Below are positions 51,969 to 60,118 of a DNA stretch of 64,000 nt, in pieces (the stretch's first letter is position 1; every line of letters starts with the position of its first letter). The DNA comes from Thermobifida alba (GTDB lineage Bacteria > Actinomycetota > Actinomycetes > Streptosporangiales > Streptosporangiaceae). The notes under the pieces are model-generated. The model was not told the DNA's origin. It saw only the letters and a list, made by a program, of their open reading frames with translations, and did no database searches. Location of the stretch: contig NZ_CP051627.1 of assembly GCF_023208015.1 (NCBI RefSeq), forward strand, positions 1,178,001 to 1,242,000. The letters run 5' to 3'. Both the position numbers and the translations under genes were made by a program.

Positions 51969-52750
51969 GACGCGGGGACCTCCTCGTCCTCGTCGGCGGC
52001 GTAGCCGAGGTAGATGCGGCGCACGCGCTCGTCCGCCGCGACCGTCCCGGGGTGGTCGTCGAGCAGCACCCGGCCGCCGGACAGCACCAGGATGCGGTCG
52101 CACAGGTCCAGCACGAGGTCGAAGTTGTGCTCCACGATGAGGACCCCGACCCCCTCGGAGGCCAGGCGGCGCAGTTCGTCGGCGAGCAGGCGCTGCTCGC
52201 CCTCGCCCAGACCGGCGGCGGGCTCGTCCAGCAGCAGGTACCGGGGGGACATCGCCATGGCGCGGGCCACCTCGACCAGGCGGACGTGTCCCAGCGACAA
52301 CTCCCCGATCTGGGTGTGGCGCTCCTCGGCCAGCCCGAAGCGGTCGAGCAGGCGGGCCACGCCCTCGCCGACCCGCCGCTCCCGGGCGCGCACCCACGGC
52401 AGCCACAGCGCCGAGGACAGCAGTCCGGCGCTGGCCACGGGGGAGAAGCCGCAGGCCACGGCCTGCCAGACGGTCACCCGCGGGTCGAAGCGGGGGGTTT
52501 GGAAGGTGCGGGCGATGCCGAGGCCGATCCTGCGGTGGGCGGGCACCCGGGAAAGGTCCGTCCCGTCCACCGACACGTGGCCGGAGTCGGGGCGCGCGAA
52601 ACCGGTCAGGCAGTTGAACAGGGTGCTCTTGCCGGAGCCGTTGGGGCCGATGACCCCCTGGACCGCTCCTGCGGACACCTCGACGCCGACGCCGCTGAGC
52701 GCGGCGACGCCGCCGAAGCGGATCGACACGTCACGGGCGACGAGGCTCAT
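51965..52750 (-). CDS. livG: ABC transporter ATPase, LivG-like
   Basis: A 261-aa subunit. Walker A is GPNGSGKSTLFNCLTG, the characteristic LivG segment is GIARTFQTPRFDPRVTV, the signature is ELSLGHVRLVEVARAM (LSLGH in place of LSGGQ), Walker B is LLLDEPAAGLG, and EHNFDLV follows. The Gly-to-Leu change in the signature is a mild oddity. Coupled to LivM and LivF by ATGA overlaps. Confidence 0.9.
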   Translation of the reverse strand: MSLVARDVSIRFGGVAALSGVGVEVSAGAVQGVIGPNGSGKSTLFNCLTGFARPDSGHVSVDGTDLSRVPAHRRIGLGIARTFQTPRFDPRVTVWQAVACGFSPVASAGLLSSALWLPWVRARERRVGEGVARLLDRFGLAEERHTQIGELSLGHVRLVEVARAMAMSPRYLLLDEPAAGLGEGEQRLLADELRRLASEGVGVLIVEHNFDLVLDLCDRILVLSGGRVLLDDHPGTVAADERVRRIYLGYAADEDEEVPAS

Positions 52751-53778
52751 CGGGTCACCTCCTCGGGGACGGGCTGTGCGGGGGTGGGGGGTCCGGCCTG
52801 GTCGGGGGATGGGGGGCGGCGGCGCGGCCGCCCGCGCAGCGCGGTCCAGGCCTGCCGGGCCAGGCCGAGCAGGCCGTCGGGGGCCGCGAGGAGGGCGACG
52901 ACCAGAGCGGAGCCGTAGAGCAGTCCCTGAGCGGCTTCGGAGGGCAGCGCGTTCTGCACGAAGACCAGGACGGTGGTGCCCACGACCGGGCCGAGGACGT
53001 AGCGGCTGCCGCCGACCACCGCCATGAGGATCGCCGTGATCGACAGGGCGCTGGGCAGCGACTCGGGTGCCAGGTACTTCAGGTGGTGGGCGTACAGCCA
53101 TCCGGCCACCCCGGCGATGCCCGCGGAGAAGCTGAAGACGGCCGCGGTCCGGCGGGCGACGTTCACTCCGTCGGCGCGGGCGCGCAGCACGTCGTAGCGG
53201 ATGGTCTGCAGGCTCCGCCCGTGGCTGGTGCGGACCAGGTTGGCGTACAGGGCCGTGACGGCCACCACGACCGCCCAGGCGAAGAGGTGGTAGGAGAACA
53301 GGTCCTCGGCCCAGGGCAGGGAGGGGATGGCGGAGATCCCGATGTAGCTTCCGGTGAGGTCGCCGCCCTCGCGCAGCAGGATCACGACGATCTCGCCGAA
53401 GACGAGGGTGGCGATGGCCAGGGCCAGGTGCGACAGCCGGCTCACCAGGCGGGCCAGCGGGTAGGCGACCAGGACCGGGACCGCGACGGCGGCGGCCAGG
53501 CCGGCCAGGACGGGCAGGTCCCAGCGGGTGGTGGCGATCGCGGTGGCGTAGCCGCCCAGGGCGGCGAACGCCGCCTGGGCGACCGAGAGCACGCCGGCCT
53601 GGCCGTAGCTGGCGGCCACCGACAGGGCGAGCAGGGAGAAGACGGCGACGGTGATGGACAGGTCGAGGGAGGCCGGGTCGGCGTGGATGAACAGGGTGAT
53701 CGCGAGGACGCCGGCGGCGAGCGCAGCGGTGGGCGCCTGCCGCCGCAGCAGGGAGGAGTGGTTCATGGCAGACCTCAT
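52747..53778 (-). CDS. livM: ABC transporter permease, LivM-like
   Basis: A 343-aa membrane protein with about nine hydrophobic segments. It has SYGQAGVLSVAQAAFAALGGYATA near residues 58-81, the LivM hallmark, and the cytoplasmic loop SHGRSLQTIRYDVLRARADGVNV, which contacts the ATPases. The C-terminal 35 residues are basic and proline-rich. ATG at 53778 overlaps LivH; ATG at 53766 is also possible. Confidence 0.9.
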   Translation of the reverse strand: MRSAMNHSSLLRRQAPTAALAAGVLAITLFIHADPASLDLSITVAVFSLLALSVAASYGQAGVLSVAQAAFAALGGYATAIATTRWDLPVLAGLAAAVAVPVLVAYPLARLVSRLSHLALAIATLVFGEIVVILLREGGDLTGSYIGISAIPSLPWAEDLFSYHLFAWAVVVAVTALYANLVRTSHGRSLQTIRYDVLRARADGVNVARRTAAVFSFSAGIAGVAGWLYAHHLKYLAPESLPSALSITAILMAVVGGSRYVLGPVVGTTVLVFVQNALPSEAAQGLLYGSALVVALLAAPDGLLGLARQAWTALRGRPRRRPPSPDQAGPPTPAQPVPEEVTR

Positions 53779-54620
53779 GCCCGGCTCACCACCATGGCGG
53801 AGCGGCCGCTGGCGAGGAAGACGAAGATGAACAGGTAGGGGATGACGGCGGCGAGTCCGCTGGAGGTGTAGCCGGTGACGAGTGCTTCGACGACGCCGAA
53901 GAGGAGGCCGCCGACGAAGCCGTGCACCGGGCCGCGGAATCCGAAGAGGACGGCCGCGCCGATCGCGGTCAGGGTGATGTGCAGGCCGGAGGTGTAGGTG
54001 ACTCCGGAGGTGTAGAGGATGAGGACGCCGGCGGTCGCCGCGAGCAGGCCGCCGATCAGCAGGGCGGTGAACTGCAGCAGTTGCACGGGGATTCCGGCGA
54101 GCTGGGCGCCCAGGGCGCTGTCGGCGCAGGCGCGCAGCGACCGTCCCAGCGGGGTGCGTCGCAGCAGCAGGGTCAGGGCGGCCATGGCGGTCAGGCCGAA
54201 CACCAGGTTGAGCACGGACAGCGGGTTGATGCTCACGCCCGCGGCGTTCCAGTGGCTTTCCAGGCCGTGGCCGACGATGGGTTCCCGGCCGTGCAGCAGC
54301 AGGACCAGCGCCTGCAGGGCGAAGGCGATGCCGAAGGTCGCCAGGACGATGGTGATGGGGTCGACCGAGCCGCGGGAGCGCAGCAGCAGGTAGACGACGC
54401 CGACCACGGCCGAGCTGGCCACGCCTGCGGCCACGCCCAGCAGGATGCCGCTGAGGCCGCCGATCGCGGCCGCGGTCGTGGCGGCCAGGACGGCGTGGCC
54501 GCCGACCGCGGCGTCCACCGAGTGCGTCGTGGTGTACACGACGCTGATGGGCAGGGCCACCAGGCCGTAGGCCGCGCCCAGCAGGATGCCCTGGACGAGG
54601 TATTCGAGGATGTCGGTCAT
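53775..54620 (-). CDS. livH: ABC transporter permease, LivH-like
   Basis: A 281-aa membrane protein, opening MTDILEYLVQGILLGAAYGL. It has the LivH-type GSVDPITIVLATFGIAFALQ and the loop RRTPLGRSLRACADSALGAQLAG. It is encoded between the acyl-CoA synthetase and LivM, overlapping each by four bases. Confidence 0.9.
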   Translation of the reverse strand: MTDILEYLVQGILLGAAYGLVALPISVVYTTTHSVDAAVGGHAVLAATTAAAIGGLSGILLGVAAGVASSAVVGVVYLLLRSRGSVDPITIVLATFGIAFALQALVLLLHGREPIVGHGLESHWNAAGVSINPLSVLNLVFGLTAMAALTLLLRRTPLGRSLRACADSALGAQLAGIPVQLLQFTALLIGGLLAATAGVLILYTSGVTYTSGLHITLTAIGAAVLFGFRGPVHGFVGGLLFGVVEALVTGYTSSGLAAVIPYLFIFVFLASGRSAMVVSRA

Positions 54621-56296
54621 GCTGTGCCCTCCCGGGGCGATGCGGACTCCAGTTGTTGGCTGATCTGGCGGATCGACAGTCCGGCCGCCTTGTAGTCCCA
54701 GGTGGTCGCGGTGACGCCCCGTTCGCGCAGCGCCTGTTTGCGGATCTTGTCGGTGGGGGTGCGGGGGAGTTCGTCGACGAGTTCGATGTAGCGGGGGACC
54801 ATGGAGTGCGGCAGGTTCGCGACCAGGTGGGTGAACAGGTCGCGCAGGTCGACCGCGCTGTTGTCCGAGCAGCGCAGGTACAGTTTCACCTCGTCTTCGG
54901 AGTGGGAGGCGGGGACGCCCACGGCGGCGCACTCCAGGACGCCGGGGTAGGTCGCTGCGGCGTACTCGATGTCGTAGGACGAGATGTTCTCGGCCTTGCG
55001 GCGGATGCGGTCGCCGAGCCGGTCGACGAAGTAGAGGTGGCCGTCGGCGTCCAGGTATCCGGCGTCGCCGCTGTGGAAGCGGAGGTTGCGCCAGGCCCTG
55101 ACGGTCTGTTCGGGCATGCCGAAGTAGCCCTGCATGATGATCCAGGGGTGGCGGGGGCGGACGGTGATCTCGCCGACCTGGCCGGGGGGCAGGACCTCGT
55201 CGGTCTCGGGGTCGACGATGGCGATCTCCACCAGGTCGTCGCGGGGGCGGCCGGCTGATCCGGGGCGCAGTTCGGAGTCGTAGGGGCGCCAGCAGCAGGC
55301 GGTCACCTCGGTCATGCCCCAGGTCTCCAGGGCGCGGACGGCGAAGCGTCGTTCGAAGTCGGCGCCGATGGCGGCGGGCAGGGGGGCGGCCAGCAGGGCG
55401 CGCAGCGGGTTGTCGGCGTCGTCGGGCCGCCGCGGCTGGCGGTGGATCATCTCGATCATGGGGCCGTGGGCGATCGACACGGTGGCGTTGCAGGCGCGGA
55501 TCCGGTCGATCCAGGTCGCGGGGTCGAAGACGGGGTCGAGCACGACCGGGCAGCCGGCGACCAGGGCGGAGTAGACGGCGCCGAACCGGCCCGCCATGTG
55601 GAACAGCGGGTGGAAGCAGTAGAAGACGTCCTCGCCGGTGATCCGCAGTCCTTCGATGCACTCCCGGGCGATGGTGTGGGTCTGGGCGTGGGTCATCATC
55701 ACCCCCTTGGCGGGGCCGGTCGTCCCGGAGGTGTAGAGCACAGTCGACAGGTCGCTGTGGCGGGGGGTGGCGGGGGAGTAGGGGTGTTCGGGCAGGTCGG
55801 CCAGGCGCACGACCTGGAAGCGGGCCTCGGGGGGCGGGGCGGGGGCGGGGGAGTCGTCGATGAGGACCACGGTCTGCAGGGTGTGCAGGCGGGCGGCGAC
55901 CTCGTAGAGGCGGTGCAGGGCCGCGGAGTCGGCGAGCAGGACCCGTGCCGCGGGCAGGTTCACCCCGTGGACGAGGGTCTGGCCCCGGTAGGCGGGGTTG
56001 AGCGGGACGTCGACGGCGCCCAGGAGGCTGAGGGCGAACCAGCCGTAGACCGTCGCCTTGGTGGTGGGGGCCATGACGAGGACGAAGTCGCCGGGGCGGA
56101 TGCCTGTGCCGGCCAGGCGGGAGGCGAGGCGTGTGGCGTGTTCGTGGGCTTGGCGGAAGGTGTCCGCCGGGTCCGTTCCGATGGCCAGGAACGGGCGGTC
56201 GGGCAGGTGTGCTGCGCGGTCTGCGAGGTGCCATCCGATGGTCCAGGTGTTGCTGGGACCCCAGGAAGCGAGGACTTCCGTGTCCGGACGATTCAT
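54617..56296 (-). CDS. Acyl-CoA synthetase coupled to a Liv transporter
   Basis: A 559-aa ANL ligase resembling CaiC-type synthetases. It has VLYTSGTTGPAKGVMM (AMP loop), ETWGMTEVTACCW, the hinge DRLGDRIRRKAENIS and a lysine near the C-terminus in RTPTDKIRKQ. It overlaps livH by four bases, so substrate activation and uptake are made together. It heads the operon, and a motif-B site lies 103 bp upstream. Confidence 0.92.
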   Translation of the reverse strand: MNRPDTEVLASWGPSNTWTIGWHLADRAAHLPDRPFLAIGTDPADTFRQAHEHATRLASRLAGTGIRPGDFVLVMAPTTKATVYGWFALSLLGAVDVPLNPAYRGQTLVHGVNLPAARVLLADSAALHRLYEVAARLHTLQTVVLIDDSPAPAPPPEARFQVVRLADLPEHPYSPATPRHSDLSTVLYTSGTTGPAKGVMMTHAQTHTIARECIEGLRITGEDVFYCFHPLFHMAGRFGAVYSALVAGCPVVLDPVFDPATWIDRIRACNATVSIAHGPMIEMIHRQPRRPDDADNPLRALLAAPLPAAIGADFERRFAVRALETWGMTEVTACCWRPYDSELRPGSAGRPRDDLVEIAIVDPETDEVLPPGQVGEITVRPRHPWIIMQGYFGMPEQTVRAWRNLRFHSGDAGYLDADGHLYFVDRLGDRIRRKAENISSYDIEYAAATYPGVLECAAVGVPASHSEDEVKLYLRCSDNSAVDLRDLFTHLVANLPHSMVPRYIELVDELPRTPTDKIRKQALRERGVTATTWDYKAAGLSIRQISQQLESASPREGTA

Positions 56297-56398
56297 CAGT
56301 GATCGACCTTGCCTTGTGGAGAAACCCGGGCGTGGGCCGTGCGGGGGCGGGAACGGCCGGGGTTGTGTCTTGGGTCACTCCGAACTCTAGAGAGGAAA

Positions 56399-56419
56399 TG
56401 AAATTGACGTCAAGGTCAA
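56399..56419. promoter_or_regulatory. Motif-B operator upstream of synthetase/Liv operon
   Basis: TGAA-AT-TGACGTCA-AG-GTCAA at 56399-56419, the same block order as the 39187 copy. It is about 103 bp before the start of the leftward synthetase and 62 bp after the stop of the preceding leftward SDR gene. Confidence 0.7.
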
Positions 56420-56480
56420 AACGGGCGCCGCCCGGTGCCCTCGGGCGGCGCCCCGACACGGGGCCGGTCCGCGCGGCGGA

Positions 56481-57401
56481 TCAGGCCCCGGGGACCTCCC
56501 CCCACATGTTCGCGTTCGGCGCGGCCCGCTCCACCAGGCCGGGAACGACCTCGGTCAGCTCCCCGACCTCCCAGCGGGCCCCCTTGTCCACCCCGGGGCC
56601 GGCACGCCACCCCTCGGCCACGCTGATCCGGCCGCCCCACACGTTGAAGACGCGGCCGGTGACCCCGGCCGAGTGCGGGCCGCCGAGCCAGACCACCAGG
56701 GGGGACACGTTCTCCGGAGCCATGGCGTCGAAGCCGTCGCCGTCGGCCCGGGCGCCGTCCAGGACCGCCAGGTCCTCCGTCATCCGGGTGCGGGCCCCCG
56801 GCGCGATCGCGTTGACCGTGACGCCGTAGCGGGCCAGCTCGGTCGCGGCGATCACGGTGAACGCCGCGATCCCCGCCTTGGCGGCCCCGTAGTTGGCCTG
56901 TCCGACGTTGCCGTACAGCCCGGAGGGGGAGGAGGTGTTGATGACGCGGGCGTCGACGCTGCGCCCGGCCTTGGCCTCCGCCCGCCAGTGGGCCGACGCC
57001 TCCCGGGTGCAGCTGAAGGTGCTGCCGAGATGGACGCGCACGACCTCGTCCCACTCCGGGCGGTCCATGTTGACCAGCATGCGGTCGCGCAGGATGCCGG
57101 CGTTGTTGACCAGCACGTCCAGCCGGCCGAACTCCGACAGCGCCGTCTGCACGACCGAACGGGCGCCCTCCGGGTCGGCGGCGTCGGCGTAGTTGGCCAC
57201 GGCCCGGCCGCCCAGGGCGCGGATCTCGGCCACCACCGAGTCCGCCGCCTCCGACGATCCGCCGCGGCCGTGGACGTCACCGCCCAGGTCGTTGACGACC
57301 ACCGCGGCGCCCTGCCGGGCGAACTCCAGGGCGTGGGCGCGGCCCAGCCCGCGGCCGCCCCCCGTCACGATGACGACTCGGCCCTCACACATCGCGGTCA
57401 T
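56481..57401 (-). CDS. SDR of the MFE-2/17-beta-HSD4 type
   Basis: A 306-aa SDR. The segment GGGRGLGRAHALEFARQGAA followed by VNDLGGDVHGRGG is typical of the dehydrogenase domain of multifunctional enzyme 2, and NNAGILRDRM and YGAAKAG complete the active site. The extra C-terminal 50 residues (VFNVWGGRISVAEGW onwards) are also typical of this subgroup. It likely oxidises 3-hydroxyacyl-CoA. ATG at 57401 is used; ATG at 57392 is an alternative. It is last in a KAS/NTF2-like/SDR operon. Confidence 0.88.
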   Translation of the reverse strand: MTAMCEGRVVIVTGGGRGLGRAHALEFARQGAAVVVNDLGGDVHGRGGSSEAADSVVAEIRALGGRAVANYADAADPEGARSVVQTALSEFGRLDVLVNNAGILRDRMLVNMDRPEWDEVVRVHLGSTFSCTREASAHWRAEAKAGRSVDARVINTSSPSGLYGNVGQANYGAAKAGIAAFTVIAATELARYGVTVNAIAPGARTRMTEDLAVLDGARADGDGFDAMAPENVSPLVVWLGGPHSAGVTGRVFNVWGGRISVAEGWRAGPGVDKGARWEVGELTEVVPGLVERAAPNANMWGEVPGA

Positions 57402-57411
57402 GCGCAGCTCC

Positions 57412-57831
57412 TCACGGACTCCAGGTAGAGACTTCTGACGGGTCGAGGTACTCGTCCAGGCGGACCAGGCGGGCCGAGGCGTCCAGGTAGCCGACCACGC
57501 AGACCGCGACGTCCCGGACGGTGCCGTCGGCGCGGTGGAAGCGGACGGTGTGCTGTTCGCAGAAGCCGTCGGCCCCGACGATCCGCCGTGTGTCGCGGTA
57601 CTCCCAGCGCCCCAGGCGTTCGCGCAGCCTCCGCAGGTCGGGCAGCGCGTCCCGCAGCAGCCGCGCGGGCCGGCCGCCGCTCTGCCAGACCACCGCGTCG
57701 GGGGCGGCCACGGCGAGCATCGCCTCCCACTCGCCCGCGGCCGCGTGCCGGAAGAACGCGTCCGCGCACGCCGAGACCCGGTCGGCGGGCAGGGCGACGC
57801 GCTGCGGGCCGTGGGCCCGCGGGGCGCTCAC
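57412..57831 (-). CDS. NTF2/SnoaL-like protein
   Basis: A 139-aa protein with the helix-then-strand pattern VSACADAFFRHAAAGEWEAM, AVAAPDAVVWQSGG, GFCEQHTVRFHRADG and VAVCVVGYLDASARLVRLDEY. This matches the NTF2-like/SnoaL fold of ligand binders, isomerases and cyclases. GTG at 57831 overlaps the KAS stop. Its partner in sequence order is a KAS, so it may process a beta-keto intermediate. Confidence 0.75.
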   Translation of the reverse strand: MSAPRAHGPQRVALPADRVSACADAFFRHAAAGEWEAMLAVAAPDAVVWQSGGRPARLLRDALPDLRRLRERLGRWEYRDTRRIVGADGFCEQHTVRFHRADGTVRDVAVCVVGYLDASARLVRLDEYLDPSEVSTWSP

Positions 57832-59048
57832 GGGCGCTCCAGGACGACGGAGCAGTTCTGCCCGCCGAATCCGAAGGCGTTGACCTGCACGCGGTCGAAG
57901 TCGCCGACGGCCGGGGAGCCCACCACGACGGAGAAGTCCGCGCCCTCCTCCACCTGGCTGGTAGTGGGGATGTGGGGCAGGCGCCCGGTGGCCATGGCGT
58001 GCAGGGCGACCAGCACGCCCATGGCCCCGGAGGCGGCGCCGGTGTGGCCGACGTTGCCCTTGACCGAGGTGACGTGCAGCGAGTCGCCGCGGCGTCCGAA
58101 CACCTCGTTGATCGCGGTGATCTCCACGCTGTCGCCCTTGGGGGTGCTGGTCGCGTGGGCCACCACGGCCCTGATGTCGTCGGGGCCCAGGTCCGCGTGC
58201 CGCTGGGCCCGGCGCATGGCCTCCGCCTCCCAGCGGCCCGAGGGGTCGGGGGAGGAGGGGTGGTAGCCGTCGGAGAGGGAGGCGTATCCGCGCAGCAGGC
58301 CGTAGACGCGGGCACCCCGGGCGCGGGCCCGGTCGGCGCGCTCCAGCACCACCACCGCGGCGCCCTCGCCCTCGACCAGGCCGCTCCTGCGCCGGTCGAA
58401 CGGCATCGTCGCCAGCGCCGGGTCGCTGACCACCCCGGACATGCCGTAGGCGGTCTGGGAGTGGTACAGCACCTCGCTGAGGCCGCGTTCGGTGCCTCCG
58501 GCGATGACCACGTCGGCCCGGCCGGACTCGATCATCTCCGCGGCGGTGCCGATCGCGTCGAGTCCCGAGGCGCACGCGGTGGAGACGGTGAGCAGGGGGC
58601 CGTGCAGGCGCCAGCGCAGGGCGATCTGCCCGGCCGCCATGTTGGGCCAGGCCTGGATGTTGAGTTTGCGGGGCACGGCCTGGGGGCCCTTGGTGTCCAG
58701 CAGCCGCTGGGCCTCCACCAGGGAGCCGGCCCCGGCCATCGTGGTGCCGATGACCACGCCGGTCCTCTCCGGTTCCAGGTCCGCGCCGTGGTCCTGCACC
58801 GCCTGTGCCGCCGCGGCCAGGGCGTACTGGGCGAAGAGGTCGGTTCCGGACCGGACCCGCTCGTCGATCCAGCGGGCCGGGTCGAAGGAGGCGACGGGCG
58901 AGATCCAGGCGTGGCGTCCCGAGGGCGGGTCCGCCCAGGGAGCGGGTTCGACGACCCAGCGCCCGGTGTCCAGGCCCTCGGTGAAGGAGTCGAACCCCGA
59001 ACCCAGGGCGGAGATGACACCGACACCGGTGATGGCGACTTGCTCCAT
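57828..59048 (-). CDS. Beta-ketoacyl synthase (KAS II/FabF-like)
   Basis: A 406-aa condensing enzyme with the complete Cys-His-His set: Cys in STACASGLDAI (about 164), His in HATSTPKGD (about 304) and His in VKGNVGHTGAASG (about 340), with the conserved Lys before it. C-terminal NAFGFGGQNCSVV is standard. No acyl carrier protein is nearby, so it may work on CoA thioesters or on ACP supplied from elsewhere. A KAS in a degradation cluster is unusual. It is divergent from the crotonase at 59214, with motif B between. Confidence 0.9.
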   Translation of the reverse strand: MEQVAITGVGVISALGSGFDSFTEGLDTGRWVVEPAPWADPPSGRHAWISPVASFDPARWIDERVRSGTDLFAQYALAAAAQAVQDHGADLEPERTGVVIGTTMAGAGSLVEAQRLLDTKGPQAVPRKLNIQAWPNMAAGQIALRWRLHGPLLTVSTACASGLDAIGTAAEMIESGRADVVIAGGTERGLSEVLYHSQTAYGMSGVVSDPALATMPFDRRRSGLVEGEGAAVVVLERADRARARGARVYGLLRGYASLSDGYHPSSPDPSGRWEAEAMRRAQRHADLGPDDIRAVVAHATSTPKGDSVEITAINEVFGRRGDSLHVTSVKGNVGHTGAASGAMGVLVALHAMATGRLPHIPTTSQVEEGADFSVVVGSPAVGDFDRVQVNAFGFGGQNCSVVLERP

Positions 59049-59105
59049 TGACGCGCTCCCCTCGTGCGTGACGTCGGTGGGCCTGTGCCGCGGCTGGAAC
59101 CTAAC

Positions 59106-59126
59106 AGAAGTTGACGTCAGATTCAA
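59106..59126. promoter_or_regulatory. Motif-B operator in a divergent promoter
   Basis: AGAA-GT-TGACGTCA-GA-TTCAA at 59106-59126, with an additional outer repeat AAGTTGA/TCAACTT (59108-59114, 59123-59129 region). It lies between the KAS (start 59048) and the crotonase (start 59214). Confidence 0.7.
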
Positions 59127-59213
59127 CTTGTCTTAGCGTGGGAGCCCGGCCGGCGGGTCCCCGGTCCGCGCCGGCCGCCAGCCCTTCGGACATCGCAGAC
59201 AGGTGGATGAACA

Positions 59214-60005
59214 GTGTCCGGCCCCCTAGTGCTCTCTTCCCGCAGCGGCCCCGTGCTGCTGCTCGAACTCAACCGCCCCCACCGGCTCAACGCCATGACC
59301 AGGCCCATGGTCCGGGAGCTCGTGGACCACCTCTCCGCGGCCGCCGCGGACCCCCAGGTGCGCTGCGTCGTCCTCACCGGAGCCGGACGGGGCTTCTGCG
59401 CGGGCGGCGACCTCGCCGACATCGCCGACGTCGACGCCCGCGTCGACGTCAACGCCGAGGTCGCCGAACTGCGCGAACTGCACCGCAGCAGCCAACTCAT
59501 GCACGAGATGCCCAAACCGGTCATCGCGGCGGTCAACGGCCCCTGCGCGGGCGCCGGACTGGCCTGGGCCTGCGCGGCCGACCTCCGCATCGCCGCGCAC
59601 AGCGCCGTGTTCCGCACCTCCTTCGTCAGCGCCGGACTGACCGGCGACTTCGGCGGAACCTGGACCCTGCCGCGCATCGTGGGCCCCGCCCGGGCCCGCG
59701 AGCTGTACCTGCTCAACCGGAAGGTGGGCGCGCGCGAGGCACTGGACATCGGCCTGGTCAACACCGTCGTCGCCGACGAGGAGCTGCGCAGCAGCGCCCT
59801 GCGGACGGCGCAGGAACTCGCTGCGCTGCCCCCGCTGGCGGTCGCCGGCATCAAACAGAACCTCAACCACGCGCTGACCAGCGATTTCAACTCCGCACTC
59901 GACCTGGAGGCACTGCGCCAGGTGACGACCTCGACCTCCGCCGACTGCGGCGAAGCGGCACGGGCGTTCCTGGAACGGCGCCCCCCGCAGTTCACCGGCC
60001 GCTGA
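59214..60005 (+). CDS. Crotonase-fold enoyl-CoA hydratase/isomerase (PaaG/MenB-like)
   Basis: A 263-aa crotonase. It has GAGRGFCAGGDLADI, NGPCAGAGLAWACAADLRIA and SAGLTGDFGGTWTLPRIVG. Both hydratase glutamates are absent, while an Asp in GDFGGTW and an N-terminal region like PaaG suggest isomerase or ring-processing chemistry. GTG at 59214 follows GATGAACA-type weak ribosome-binding sequence. First gene of the rightward Liv operon. Confidence 0.87.
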   Translation: MSGPLVLSSRSGPVLLLELNRPHRLNAMTRPMVRELVDHLSAAAADPQVRCVVLTGAGRGFCAGGDLADIADVDARVDVNAEVAELRELHRSSQLMHEMPKPVIAAVNGPCAGAGLAWACAADLRIAAHSAVFRTSFVSAGLTGDFGGTWTLPRIVGPARARELYLLNRKVGAREALDIGLVNTVVADEELRSSALRTAQELAALPPLAVAGIKQNLNHALTSDFNSALDLEALRQVTTSTSADCGEAARAFLERRPPQFTGR

Positions 60006-60118
60006 GCCGAGCAGCCCGGGCCGCCGCACCGCACCCCGCGGCCGCCCCGAGCCCGCACCACCCCCACCCCGTCCCCGCGGCCCCTGGTACGGGGACCCCA
60101 CACAGCAGGAGGAACACC

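Noticed and set aside
39142-59126. TGACGTCA read as a eukaryotic CRE or as chance
   Set aside because: The same octamer with matching outer blocks in five promoter positions argues for a bacterial operator rather than chance, and the host is clearly bacterial.
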